Source of the DNA: an uncultured Bacteroidales bacterium | Lineage (GTDB): Bacteria > Bacteroidota > Bacteroidia > Bacteroidales > UBA932 | DNA: 53,825 nt | Direction: 5' to 3' | Assembly: GCA_934725575.1 (NCBI GenBank) | Contig: CAKVCK010000025.1 | Location: 1 to 53,825 of the forward strand | Shown: one piece after another, positions 31,387 through 40,518 of the stretch | How the letters are laid out: every line of letters starts with the position of its first letter | How positions within the stretch are numbered: the first letter of the stretch is position 1 | Translations under genes and position numbers: made by a program | Notes under the pieces: generated by a model | Seen by the model: the letters and a program-made list of their open reading frames with translations, nothing else | Told to the model about the DNA's origin: nothing | The model's database searches: none

Positions 31387-34300
31387 ATGGAAAAGGAAGT
31401 CATCAAACGCGGTTCGAGGCGTTGGCTCCGGCCGGTGCTGTGGACTGTTTTGGGGATATGGGCGGTGATAGTCATCGTCCTGCAGGTCGCCTTGAACTCT
31501 ACCGTCCTGACACGGATTGTGAATGAAGCGGCCAGTGAATATGTTGACGGGGATGTAACGTTCTCAGGCATCAAGGCTTCCATGTTCAAGAGCTTTCCTA
31601 ACCTCAACGTCACGATCGACAACTTCTCCATCACCTACCCCCACGACAGGTTCGCCGCGTTCGACTCTCTGGACGTTCCGGGAGGCTACCTCCTGAAATC
31701 AGGGCGCGGAGAGGGAGCCGACACCCTGGCACATTTCAGAAAGTTCTCCGTCTCGGTCAACTACCTTGCCGCTGCGACAGGCAGGTTCAGGATCCGCCAC
31801 GCCATTCTTGATCATCCAAGAATATTCGCCCATCAGTACGACTCCACCACGGCGAACTGGAACATGTTCGGCGACGGTTCCGTGAAAGAGGACGGCGACA
31901 CCATCGCCTCCACGCTGCCGCCGGTCTCGGTGGGCAAGGTCAGCCTCGAAGGACGGCCATTCATAGTCTACACGAATCCCTCCGACACCATATTCGGATG
32001 CATATTCCTAAAGCAGCTCACCGCGAAGGGGCGTTATGACGCGAAGAGGAACAAGATCGAGGGGGTGAGCCTTGAGATGGACTCGCTGTTTGTGGCGGGG
32101 CGGCTTCCTGCGGACACGGTAGCCCTTGGGGTAGAGCGGCTCGGGATCAAGGAACGCGCCGGCCACTTCGATGTCAACCTCTCTTCGAGGCTGTTCCTCG
32201 GCATGGAATCATCCGGCAGGATGTCGATTCCGGTCGAGATCGAAGGCGACATATTCCCGGAACTTGGGAAAAAGTGCGTGACGGTCGGGAATATGACCGC
32301 GCGGGTCGCCACCATCGGGCTTTCGGCCAACGGGAAGGCGGACTTCTCAGGTAAGGATATTCACATCAAGGGATCTGTGGCGACGGAAAACGCCTCCATC
32401 AATGAGATAGCCGGGCATTTCGGAGACAACTTCCCTATTCTTAAGAAGTTGCGCACCGATGCAACGCTCACCGTCAATGCATTCTGCAACGGCAGTTATG
32501 ACAAGAGTACCGGCAGCCTCCCTCCTCTTTCGGTGAGGATCCAGGTTCCGGATTCCAGGATCGGCTGGGAGGGCATTTCCGGCGACGGACGTTTCGACCT
32601 TGACATCACGGCCACGAGCCAAGACGGAAAACTCACCGCCGAGGTGCCGGATTTCTGCTTCAGCGTCAACGGGATGAAGGTGATGATGAGCGGGACAGCC
32701 GACGACCTTCTTGGCACGGATCCGAAGTTCGACATCAGCAGCGACATCCACATCGTCCTGGACTCGCTGGCCTGCTACCTTCCTGACAGCCTCGGGGTTT
32801 CTGTCCACGGCGACCTTGAGGGGATAATCGAGGGTGACTTCCGCCTGTCACAACTGGATGCGTTCAATTTCTCCGAGATCGGGCTTGAGGGGCTTCTGGA
32901 GAGCAACGGCATCCGGATCAGCATTCCGAAAGACACCCTGTTCGCCTACTTAGGCCACACGGACATCAGCCTCGGAGCCTTCAACCACGACGAGGATGAC
33001 CACGACGGACACGATGGACACGGCGGTAGCGGCCACAGGCACTCGGGACTTTCCGTGGCGATCGACAGCATGCTGACTGAATATGGCGCCTCGACGTTCA
33101 TACGGGGTACCGGTCTGACTCTTTCGGCACACAACACCAAGGAGAGGATGTCCGCTGATCCGAAGCGCCACCCGATCCACGGCCATCTTGACATCGCTTC
33201 CATCGGAATGATGGACATAGACTCCTGTTTCGTAGGAGCCATCGGCTCTGTCAACACATTCAAACTGAGCCTTAAGCAGACAGGAACGCATAGCGTGCCG
33301 TTCATCAGCCTGTCCAGCAGGAACAAAAATATAACTCTCCGCGAAGGAGTCACCCGGTTCTCCGGACAGGATGCGAGGCTGTCGGTCGAGGCGCATCCGA
33401 ACTCCGCGGAGAGACAGCTTCGCAGGAAACACCTGCTGGACTCCCTGCAAAGGATCTACCCTGGAGTGAAACGCGACTCCCTGCTCAGGAAAGTGTTCGG
33501 GAAATATGCGTCCGGAACCACCTTGCCGGACTATCTTTCCGAAAAGGATTTCGAGAAGAGCGACATCAAGATCCAACTTGGTGAATCCTTTGCGAACTAC
33601 ATCAGAGACTGGGACATCACAGGGAACATCGACCTCGCCGAAGGTCTTGTCATCACCCCGTACTATCCACTCGACAACAGGATAACAGGATTCAGCGGGA
33701 AGTTCTCCAACAACACGATCGACCTCAACAGACTATCGTTCAAATCCGGGGTGTCGGACATCTCCGCCACCGGCCATCTTACCGGTCTCAAGAGGTTTCT
33801 TGTCTCCGGCAAGGGCAGGCTCAACCTGGATCTGGGCATAACCTCCGACGAGATCGACATGAACGAGATCCTCATCGCGCTCAACGCCGGAAAGAAATTC
33901 ACGCCTATAGGCCACAACGCGGCTCTCTCCGGAGTTGATGACAACGCCTACCTCAACACCGTCAAAGAGATGACAGCCGCGGACACGACCGCCTCCACCT
34001 CGCTGGTCGTGCTGCCGTCCAACCTCAACGCCAAGATCTCGCTGAGCGCCAACAAGATAAGATACTCAAACCTGGAGACATCCTGGGTGGCCTCGGACAT
34101 CGTGATGAAAGAGCGCTGCCTTCAGGCGACGAACACCCTCGCGACGACGAACATGGGCGACGTGTACCTCGAAGGTTTCTATTCGACCCGCACCAAGAAA
34201 GACCTCAAGGCCGGCTTCGACCTCACCTTGTCCGGCATCACAGCCGAGAAGGTTATCCAGCTGTTCCCGGCAGTGGACAGCATCGTGCCTATGCTCAAGG

Positions 34301-35052
34301 CTTTCAGGGGACTGCTCGACTGCGAGATCGCCGCGACAAGCTCGATCGACACATCCATGAACATTGTGCTGCCGACCCTGAGCGGCATAGTGAAAATTGA
34401 CGGCAAGAACCTGTCCCTGACCGACAGTGACGAACTCAACAAGCTCCGCAGATCCCTGATGTTCAAGGACAAGGACTCCAGCTTCATAAAATCCCTGTCA
34501 ATCCGCGGCATCATCAAGGAGAACCACATGGAGATCTTCCCGTTCCTGCTGAACATCGACCGCTACTCGATCGCGGCCAGCGGCCTTCAGGGTTTCGACC
34601 AGCGGTTCAAGTACCACCTTTCCGCCCTGAAGTCGCCGATTCCGTTCAAGTTCGGCATCAACGTGAACGGCACCTTCGACAATTGGAAGTGGAAACTCGG
34701 CAAGACAAAGTACAAGAGCCGCAACATCCCTCTTTTCAATGATCAGGTCAACAGCCTGACGCTAAACCTGACCTCCGCCATCCACAACATATTCGAGAAG
34801 GGCGTGGAGCAGGCTCTGAAGCAGAACGAGCTGTCGCAGAAGGCGATAGAGAACAAAAAGAAGGAACTTGACTATTCCGCCTCCCTGACGGAAGACCTCT
34901 CCGCCGACGAAAAGAAAACCCTCAAAGCCCTTGAGACCGTCACCGGCGCCGGTAACATCGGTGACAACGGTGCCGGCTCACATCTTCCGCACGCTGAACC
35001 AGCCGGAACGAACGATGCGGCAGAGCGCGACGGGCAGAAAAATAATATTTGA
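31387..35052 (+). CDS. AsmA-like protein, inner-membrane anchored, very large
   Basis: A 1221-residue protein of the AsmA/TamB-like group. Residues 14-35 form the membrane anchor (WTVLGIWAVIVIVLQVALNS), followed by a long beta-rich periplasmic region and an AsmA_2-like C-terminal segment (about 970-1110). Family members bridge the periplasm and move or organise phospholipids. An unusual His/Asp-rich loop lies at residues 533-554 (NHDEDDHDGHDGHGGSGHRH). The C-terminal tail (about 1140-1221) is charged and probably disordered. It is a single-gene unit between two terminators and a tRNA. Confidence 0.85.
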   Translation: MEKEVIKRGSRRWLRPVLWTVLGIWAVIVIVLQVALNSTVLTRIVNEAASEYVDGDVTFSGIKASMFKSFPNLNVTIDNFSITYPHDRFAAFDSLDVPGGYLLKSGRGEGADTLAHFRKFSVSVNYLAAATGRFRIRHAILDHPRIFAHQYDSTTANWNMFGDGSVKEDGDTIASTLPPVSVGKVSLEGRPFIVYTNPSDTIFGCIFLKQLTAKGRYDAKRNKIEGVSLEMDSLFVAGRLPADTVALGVERLGIKERAGHFDVNLSSRLFLGMESSGRMSIPVEIEGDIFPELGKKCVTVGNMTARVATIGLSANGKADFSGKDIHIKGSVATENASINEIAGHFGDNFPILKKLRTDATLTVNAFCNGSYDKSTGSLPPLSVRIQVPDSRIGWEGISGDGRFDLDITATSQDGKLTAEVPDFCFSVNGMKVMMSGTADDLLGTDPKFDISSDIHIVLDSLACYLPDSLGVSVHGDLEGIIEGDFRLSQLDAFNFSEIGLEGLLESNGIRISIPKDTLFAYLGHTDISLGAFNHDEDDHDGHDGHGGSGHRHSGLSVAIDSMLTEYGASTFIRGTGLTLSAHNTKERMSADPKRHPIHGHLDIASIGMMDIDSCFVGAIGSVNTFKLSLKQTGTHSVPFISLSSRNKNITLREGVTRFSGQDARLSVEAHPNSAERQLRRKHLLDSLQRIYPGVKRDSLLRKVFGKYASGTTLPDYLSEKDFEKSDIKIQLGESFANYIRDWDITGNIDLAEGLVITPYYPLDNRITGFSGKFSNNTIDLNRLSFKSGVSDISATGHLTGLKRFLVSGKGRLNLDLGITSDEIDMNEILIALNAGKKFTPIGHNAALSGVDDNAYLNTVKEMTAADTTASTSLVVLPSNLNAKISLSANKIRYSNLETSWVASDIVMKERCLQATNTLATTNMGDVYLEGFYSTRTKKDLKAGFDLTLSGITAEKVIQLFPAVDSIVPMLKAFRGLLDCEIAATSSIDTSMNIVLPTLSGIVKIDGKNLSLTDSDELNKLRRSLMFKDKDSSFIKSLSIRGIIKENHMEIFPFLLNIDRYSIAASGLQGFDQRFKYHLSALKSPIPFKFGINVNGTFDNWKWKLGKTKYKSRNIPLFNDQVNSLTLNLTSAIHNIFEKGVEQALKQNELSQKAIENKKKELDYSASLTEDLSADEKKTLKALETVTGAGNIGDNGAGSHLPHAEPAGTNDAAERDGQKNNI

Positions 35053-35070
35053 ATATTAACAGATTTCAAC

Positions 35071-35078
35071 TATCTTTG
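35071..35078 (+). promoter_or_regulatory. Promoter of tRNA-Leu
   Basis: TATCTTTG, 95 bases before the mature tRNA end. Confidence 0.55.
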
Positions 35079-35173
35079 CAAACCTTTCGGACTCGGAGCA
35101 AAGGCAGCTTCCAATCGCCCAAACTCCCTGCGGAATCCCTATCATCATCTAGATTCCCCCGCCGAAAGGCCTT

Positions 35174-35253
35174 GCGGGTGTGTTGAAACTGGTAGACAAG
35201 CCAGACTTAGGATCTGGTGCGCAAGCGTATGGGTTCGAGTCCCTTCACCCGCA
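35174..35253 (+). tRNA. tRNA-Leu (anticodon UAG)
   Basis: The acceptor arms GCGGGTG and CACCCGC pair fully. The anticodon arm is CCAGA-CTTAGGA-TCTGG, giving anticodon UAG. GGTTCGAGTCC is the T arm, and a longer variable region is present, as in leucine tRNAs. CCA is not encoded. A terminator follows at once. Confidence 0.95.
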
Positions 35254-35258
35254 CAAGG

Positions 35259-35288
35259 GGACAGCTTCGTTTGAGGCTGTCCTTTTTT
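35259..35288 (+). terminator. Intrinsic terminator after tRNA-Leu
   Basis: GGACAGC pairs with GCTGTCC, followed by TTTTTT. Confidence 0.85.
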
Positions 35289-35509
35289 CATTCCCATAAC
35301 CCACTGAAAATCCATCCAATCCCCCAAAAAACGAAAGTCACAGAATATAGAATCCATAAGAAACTGACAATGACTACATTCGTAATTCCTGCCAGTCAAA
35401 AATGGAGGGCAAGATCTCGTATGTCTCTATGGGTCAAGAGGTGGAGGGTCATCAACTGATATTCAATCAATTACCGATCGCTGCCAGGGTTAGCCTTAAA
35501 TATAAGACT

Positions 35510-35546
35510 AAAAAAGGCGAGCCATTGGGATTTCCAACGGCTCGCC
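35510..35546 (-). terminator. Intrinsic terminator of the DUF5683-like gene
   Basis: On the minus strand GGCGAGCC pairs with GGCTCGCC, with a further GTTGG/CCAAT inner stem, followed by TTTTTT. Confidence 0.8.
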
Positions 35547-35568
35547 TGCATATTCTTTGAATCAATGC

Positions 35569-36315
35569 TTAGAAATTCAGTTTGAGAGAAAGACCTGCTG
35601 TAGGTTGAGAATATCCTTGCACACTTGTAGGAGTGTATGCGAAATAAGGTTCAACCTTAAGATCGAAGGCTGCCCTTTGCGTCCTAAGATCCTGATAGTA
35701 CATATTTTTCACTTTCGCGATGTGGACAGCATCGCAAATACTCCATATATTCAAAGCCAGACGAGCCGCAAACGCTCCCCAAGCCAAACCGCCCATCTCA
35801 GTTGTGCCATCATCGTAAATGTACGTATCGGATAATTGCAAGGCCAATAAACCAACATTGGTACCGATAATAGCAAATCCACGTCCCCATTGCCCAACTA
35901 TTCCTTGCCCCAAACCAGGAATGATAAATGAAGCGATTCCCGCCCAGGCACGGCTGTAAGGGTCATCACGCTGTGGCACATATTCCTTAGTATTATACAG
36001 ATTTTTGTATTCACGATACCTCATACCAACAACAACTTCGGCGGTTGTATTGTATTTCTTGTCCACAGAGTTGTTATGTTCTTGAAACACCTCGTTTTCG
36101 CCATTCTCGTATCTGACGATAAGTATTTCCGACTTCGATAATGTGAATGTCGGACCGTCAAGGTTATTATATTTCTTGTACTTGACTTCATTTGCATTGA
36201 CTTCAAGAATCTTTGACTGAATATCTTTGCCATCCTTTGTGGTTATGATATCTTGCGCCTGCACAAAAGGAATACAACAGAGCGTGGTCAGAATCAATAA
36301 GATAACTCTTCTCAT
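35569..36315 (-). CDS. Exported protein with DUF5683-like membrane region
   Basis: Start at MRRVILLILTTLCC gives 248 residues with a signal peptide ending near VQA-QD. Residues 23-70 form a beta-rich domain (IITTKDGKDIQSKILEVNANEVKYKK), the shape of the small exported domain common in Bacteroidales. Around 140-220 lie hydrophobic segments with IPGLGQGIVGQWGRGFAII, similar to the DUF5683 family. Function unknown. It is lower in GC than the chromosomal genes around it. A minus-strand promoter element TACCTTTG lies at 36373-36366. Confidence 0.7.
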   Translation of the reverse strand: MRRVILLILTTLCCIPFVQAQDIITTKDGKDIQSKILEVNANEVKYKKYNNLDGPTFTLSKSEILIVRYENGENEVFQEHNNSVDKKYNTTAEVVVGMRYREYKNLYNTKEYVPQRDDPYSRAWAGIASFIIPGLGQGIVGQWGRGFAIIGTNVGLLALQLSDTYIYDDGTTEMGGLAWGAFAARLALNIWSICDAVHIAKVKNMYYQDLRTQRAAFDLKVEPYFAYTPTSVQGYSQPTAGLSLKLNF

Positions 36316-37111
36316 AAGATTAAATAAGATTTTTAAATAACCGGTATAACTTGTTTTTACCCGCACAAAGGTAATATATTTTCCTAACTATCAAAAGAGC
36401 TTCCATATAGCGGAGTCAAAATCAGGACAAGGAACCGCATTTATCCGTGAATCTTATGACTTTGCGACTGACATATATAGTTTCTTAATATGTTTGTGAA
36501 TTCCACCTGCCTTTTTAGACTGGCTAAATCTTATATGTCTTTATGAATCAACGGGAGCATTTCATACTTTGACATTCAGGCGAGTGGAAGGTAACACATT
36601 ATTAATGAAGAATATAGATGTATATCTTTAGTGAAAGCACAATAAAGGTAAGCGCCGAATCGACTGACCTTCAGGCACTTATAGGACACGCCATTTTTCC
36701 GTTGCAACTTTACCGACCTTTGCGATATGGATAAACAAGAAAGGAACGTTGTCCACCTTGAACGGACAACATTATTACTACGGAAACATCAAAGCCCAAA
36801 CCGACAATTGGGATAGGGACACCATAGGCGTTTCCTACAACTATCTGAAAAACTACGGTCTCTCTGAAAGCCACCCCTACAACGGCAAAAAGTGTATCAT
36901 ACGTAAAGGCACTGATTACGTCACCGCACAAAAAATAACTTTTCGTATCTTTTTACGGACTAAATCATTATCTTTGTTACATCAAGTCATTTTATAGGCT
37001 TGATGGACATATCAGCGAAAGTGTTTTCGTGTTACCTTGACAGGAAATTAGCAGTTTCAAAAAGGCAAGGGGTGACGGGGACATTTCGACAACAATAAAC
37101 ACTAAGACCCA
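36316..37111. other. Low-GC region with a possible gene remnant
   Basis: About 800 bases with no intact gene. One reading at 36749-36997 on the plus strand, beginning MSTLNGQHYYYGNIKAQT and with several Tyr and Asn residues, looks like a piece of a real exported or phage-type protein, but it has no recognisable start signal and ends quickly. The rest shows no coding character. The composition matches the neighbouring lipoprotein gene, suggesting an acquired and decaying segment beside the tRNA. Confidence 0.4.
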
Positions 37112-37876
37112 ATGAGATACACTTTGGTAACAATCATCAGCATAGTGATTTTCTGCTCATGCACCAACAATGCTCCACAAATTGTCAACGAGTCATATTC
37201 ACCAGACCCGGACTCGTTATTCATTCAATGTAAACAATTATCGGGTATTGGAGACTTAATTATCGGAAAAACCACTTTCTCACAAGCTCAAAAAAACGAA
37301 TTGTTAAAAGATATTGATAGTTTCAACAAAGATAATAACCTATATAGCGGATATTGGGGAGAAGCCGATAAAGGAGGAGCATATGACAAAGCCTGTTGGC
37401 TTGAAAAGAACGCAAAGGATATAAAGCAAATATCCACACCAATCATTCCAAAAGTTAAAATTGGAGACATTGAACTTGATTGCTTTGACCTCGCTTTCTT
37501 AAACGGCACTCTAGTTGCCATCTATTTTGAGACCGATTCACCCAAGATTCGCAATCATTACATTGAAAAATATGGCAATGGAAGAGGTAATTACCACTCG
37601 TTCCATAGGAATAATCAATCCAAGAATAATCTAAACGCTTTAGAAGACATAGATGAAAATAGAATATGGGAAAATGAGACAGTCTGTCTAGAGTACAATC
37701 ACAAGAAGCATTCGGAAATCATATCAAACAAAACTTATAATTATTATTCTGAATCTTGGTATCTCATCACAGATAAATGCAGGTATAATGATTTCACAGA
37801 AAAGCTAGCAATATGGGAGAAAGAGTACGATACTATGATTGCAAACCAAAATGCACAGAAATTAGACCTGCTTTAA
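37112..37876 (+). CDS. Lipoprotein of unknown function, AT-rich
   Basis: A 254-residue protein with a lipoprotein signal: MRYTLVTIISIVIFCSC, lipid Cys near residue 17. The rest is soluble, with no domain I can name. It is clearly AT-rich and uses AT-rich codons unlike the flanking chromosome, a sign of horizontal transfer. It has no close partner on its strand and lies in the low-GC segment that follows the tRNA-Leu. Confidence 0.7.
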   Translation: MRYTLVTIISIVIFCSCTNNAPQIVNESYSPDPDSLFIQCKQLSGIGDLIIGKTTFSQAQKNELLKDIDSFNKDNNLYSGYWGEADKGGAYDKACWLEKNAKDIKQISTPIIPKVKIGDIELDCFDLAFLNGTLVAIYFETDSPKIRNHYIEKYGNGRGNYHSFHRNNQSKNNLNALEDIDENRIWENETVCLEYNHKKHSEIISNKTYNYYSESWYLITDKCRYNDFTEKLAIWEKEYDTMIANQNAQKLDLL

Positions 37877-38122
37877 GAATTCGTGACACGTGCTATTTTA
37901 ACATAAAGCCCTTGCCTCCCAACCGGACAAACTAATGTAAAAGCTGATGGGATGAACTTCTATGGCAAAGCCTTTGAATATGCCCTTGCCACCCAACCGG
38001 GCAAACTAACGCAAAAGCTCCCACCCGAGCAGACTGGCGGGAAGTTTAGCATTGTCACACCTATATACAACAAGGGAGCACACGCATTCAACAAGGAAAG
38101 CAGACGCAACAGTGTAGTGCGG
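37877..38122 (+). pseudogene. Degraded gene fragment with a short direct repeat
   Basis: The reading GMNFYGKAFEYALATQPGKL and the next 30 residues look protein-like but stop abruptly where the leftward panE gene ends. The upstream 37911-37947 repeats most of 37982-38018 (CCCTTGCC-CCCAACCGG…), as if a short tandem duplication had occurred. It may be the end of a larger protein lost by deletion. Confidence 0.4.
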
Positions 38123-39127
38123 CTACGCGAAGAGGCGGAGGTTGTCGAAGGTGGGGGCAAGGGAGCCGGACTCGATGCGGTGGATGATCTCCACGACCTT
38201 GTCGTTCATCGGGGTGGGGCAACCGACTTTGCGGCCGTAGGCGCTGACGGCACCGTTGATGGAATCGACCTCGGTTTTCTTGCCGCGCTCAAGATCCTGA
38301 AGCATACTGGCTTTCAGACGGGCGTGCTTGCGGATGGCTATCGGGATGATCATAAAGGAGATGAACTTCTTCACGGGATTGCTGTAATCCAGAAGCTTGA
38401 CTACATCCTTGCCTTGGATCGGCTCGATGGTTATGCCGCCCTTACGGCAGACATCAATGCATTCCTTGATCAAGGCCTGCACGACCTTCCTTGAGGAACG
38501 GTCCGAGGCGGCCTCTCCGAAAGTGCAGCCCAGGACAGCGCTCATTCCGGAGAACGCGGCGTTGATCAGGAGCTTGCTCCAGCGGGTTCCGAGGAAATTC
38601 TCCTCTACCTCGACCGGGCCCATCTTCTCAAGGAGGGCCTTGACCTCGGCGAAATGCTTGTTGACATTCTCGGAAACCGCACCCAACGAGAAAGTGAGAC
38701 TGTCCGGCGAACTGGTCAACTCACAGACTCCCGGGCCAAGCATCGTGGCTCCCCAGGCGACAGTGCAGCCAAGCACACGGGACGGACCGACGATCTCGGA
38801 AATCAGCAGCTCCGGCAACCCGTTCTGGAGAGTGACGATCACACCATCCTCAGCAAGGAAGCCTTTGAGCATATTCACGACCTCGGCATTATGCAACTGC
38901 TTGGTCATAAGGAATATGACATCATATTCACCAGTCATTTCCTCATCTGTCAGGACGGTCACCGGCTGAGTGAAATTCACGGTGCCTACCACTCTCGCAC
39001 CTTCGGCACGCAAGGCGGCGACGTGAGCCTTGTTATGGTTGATGAGGTCAATCTGACCTCCGTTCTTCGTAATATACGCGCCCAGAATGGTTCCCAACGA
39101 ACCGGCGCCATAGATGGCACTTCTCAT
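38123..39127 (-). CDS. panE: 2-dehydropantoate 2-reductase (ketopantoate reductase)
   Basis: Reduces ketopantoate to pantoate with NADPH for coenzyme A synthesis. The start at MRSAIYGAGSLGT puts the Rossmann motif GAGSLG at residues 7-12; a longer frame begins at 39178 and is unlikely. The catalytic lysine region SKLLINAAFSGMSAVLGCTFGE and the C-terminal LKASMLQDLERGKKTEVDSINGAV are typical. Normal length at 334 residues. It is probably driven from a minus-strand TATTTTTG element at 39233-39226. Confidence 0.93.
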   Translation of the reverse strand: MRSAIYGAGSLGTILGAYITKNGGQIDLINHNKAHVAALRAEGARVVGTVNFTQPVTVLTDEEMTGEYDVIFLMTKQLHNAEVVNMLKGFLAEDGVIVTLQNGLPELLISEIVGPSRVLGCTVAWGATMLGPGVCELTSSPDSLTFSLGAVSENVNKHFAEVKALLEKMGPVEVEENFLGTRWSKLLINAAFSGMSAVLGCTFGEAASDRSSRKVVQALIKECIDVCRKGGITIEPIQGKDVVKLLDYSNPVKKFISFMIIPIAIRKHARLKASMLQDLERGKKTEVDSINGAVSAYGRKVGCPTPMNDKVVEIIHRIESGSLAPTFDNLRLFA

Positions 39128-39308
39128 ATTCCTTGAATATTCAAATTCCGCAAGCAGGCAATCACTTGCCGAATACAATCCGTTCGAGGGTGATTGCCCA
39201 CCCTTGTCAATGAATATCTCCGCGGCAAAAATAGTGATTCCCTTCCGGATGTCAAAGCCGTTCAGCAGAAATCAGCGCGGCCAAATTGGATTTCTGATCA
39301 GTAAGGGT

Positions 39309-39316
39309 TAACTTTG
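39309..39316 (+). promoter_or_regulatory. Promoter of the exported nuclease/phosphatase-family gene
   Basis: TAACTTTG, 106 bases before the ATG at 39422. The leader would include the MITE-like copy at 39348-39405. Confidence 0.5.
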
Positions 39317-39347
39317 CATTGGGGAAATATTCCCGGAAAACAAATAA

Positions 39348-39405
39348 GTTTGAAATGTTCTTTGAGGTGAACAAATTTTCAAACCAACGAGTCAAAACAG
39401 CTTCT
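39348..39405 (+). repeat. Short MITE-like repeat, copy 1
   Basis: GTTTGAAATGTTCTTTGAGG at the left and TTTTCAAAC…AGTCAAAACAGCTTCT at the right match the ends of the larger element at 43111-43273, with the middle and the outer left arm missing. It lies in the leader of the nuclease/phosphatase-family gene. Confidence 0.65.
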
Positions 39406-39421
39406 AAAAAACATTAGAATA

Positions 39422-40390
39422 ATGAACAGAATTGTAAGAATCATCGCGGCTTCGGCGCTGACATTCGGACTCTTGCTCAACGGAGCTTTCGCTTTCGCGC
39501 AGAAGAGCCCGGCGTTCGAGGCGAAGTTCAAGATCGCGGAAGGCGCTGACCTCCGCATCCTTGACGACAACATCTGGGACTACAGCAAGGACACCATTCC
39601 TCCGAAATGGAAGGAAATCGGAGAGGATCCGCGTGACTGCAACAGGGCCCCGCAATTTGCCAGGCTCGTAAACGACTACCTTCCTGATGTCTTCGCGCTT
39701 CAGGAATATTCCAGCCATATGCACAAGGAATTCTACCCTCTGGTGCAGAAAGACGGCTATGTCATCGCCTGGGAATCGAAGAAGGACTGGAACAACACTC
39801 CGATCTTCTACAACAGCAAGACGCTTGAGCCTCTGTACGTCAACTACAACAAGTACACTCCCGAGCAGTGGTGCAACCACGGATCCAAGTCATTCACCTC
39901 GGCTGTGCTTAAAAGGAAGGCTGACGGAAAGATATTCGCGATAATCGGCACCCACCTTTGGTGGAAGAGCGAAAAGTCCAAGCCGGGCAGCACGATGGCG
40001 AGAGCATCTCAGATCCGCCTGGTGATGGCCGAGGCCGACATCATCAGGGCCAAATACGGGGATATTCCTGTTTTTGTGATGGGTGATATGAACTGCGAGG
40101 AGGATTCTGTTCCGATCCAGCAGCTTATCCAGGGCGGTTATGTGCCTTGCTACAAGGCAGCCACCGTCTATGGCGACAACCACAACGGGCATCATATATG
40201 CAGCCCGGGAGACGGATATTCGGTCGAGAGCCGCAGACGTGGACCTGACCGCGCCACAGGAGCGATCGATCACTGCCTGATCTTCGACCCAAGCGGAAAG
40301 GCCGAGGTCAAGGTCTTCGACTGCATTATGGAGAAATACACCATCAAACTCACGGATCATTACCCGAATCTTATTGATGTGAGATTATAA
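39422..40390 (+). CDS. Exported endonuclease/exonuclease/phosphatase family protein
   Basis: A 322-residue secreted protein of the EEP fold, with a signal peptide (1-27, ending GAFAFAQ). Motifs of the family are ALQEYSSHMH (metal-binding Glu), GTHLWWKSE (His), VMGDMNCEEDS (Asp and Asn) and the C-terminal DHYPNLIDV (Asp-His). This family includes nucleases and lipid or sugar phosphatases; the substrate here is not determined. It is alone on its strand with its own promoter. Confidence 0.88.
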   Translation: MNRIVRIIAASALTFGLLLNGAFAFAQKSPAFEAKFKIAEGADLRILDDNIWDYSKDTIPPKWKEIGEDPRDCNRAPQFARLVNDYLPDVFALQEYSSHMHKEFYPLVQKDGYVIAWESKKDWNNTPIFYNSKTLEPLYVNYNKYTPEQWCNHGSKSFTSAVLKRKADGKIFAIIGTHLWWKSEKSKPGSTMARASQIRLVMAEADIIRAKYGDIPVFVMGDMNCEEDSVPIQQLIQGGYVPCYKAATVYGDNHNGHHICSPGDGYSVESRRRGPDRATGAIDHCLIFDPSGKAEVKVFDCIMEKYTIKLTDHYPNLIDVRL

Positions 40391-40501
40391 CCGTTTCGGT
40401 GGGATATTATTCAACAGCTTACATTGCCCGGAATCTGAATACCGGACGCTAATGTAGGCTGTGATTGTGTATTTTCATTTGCCGCTGCGGAATAGATTTC
40501 G

Positions 40502-40509
40502 TACCTTTG
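40502..40509 (+). promoter_or_regulatory. Promoter of the DUF1846 gene
   Basis: TACCTTTG only nine bases before the ATG at 40519, with CATTTG about 20 bases upstream. The message may be leaderless. Confidence 0.5.
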
Positions 40510-40518
40510 TTATCCGTT

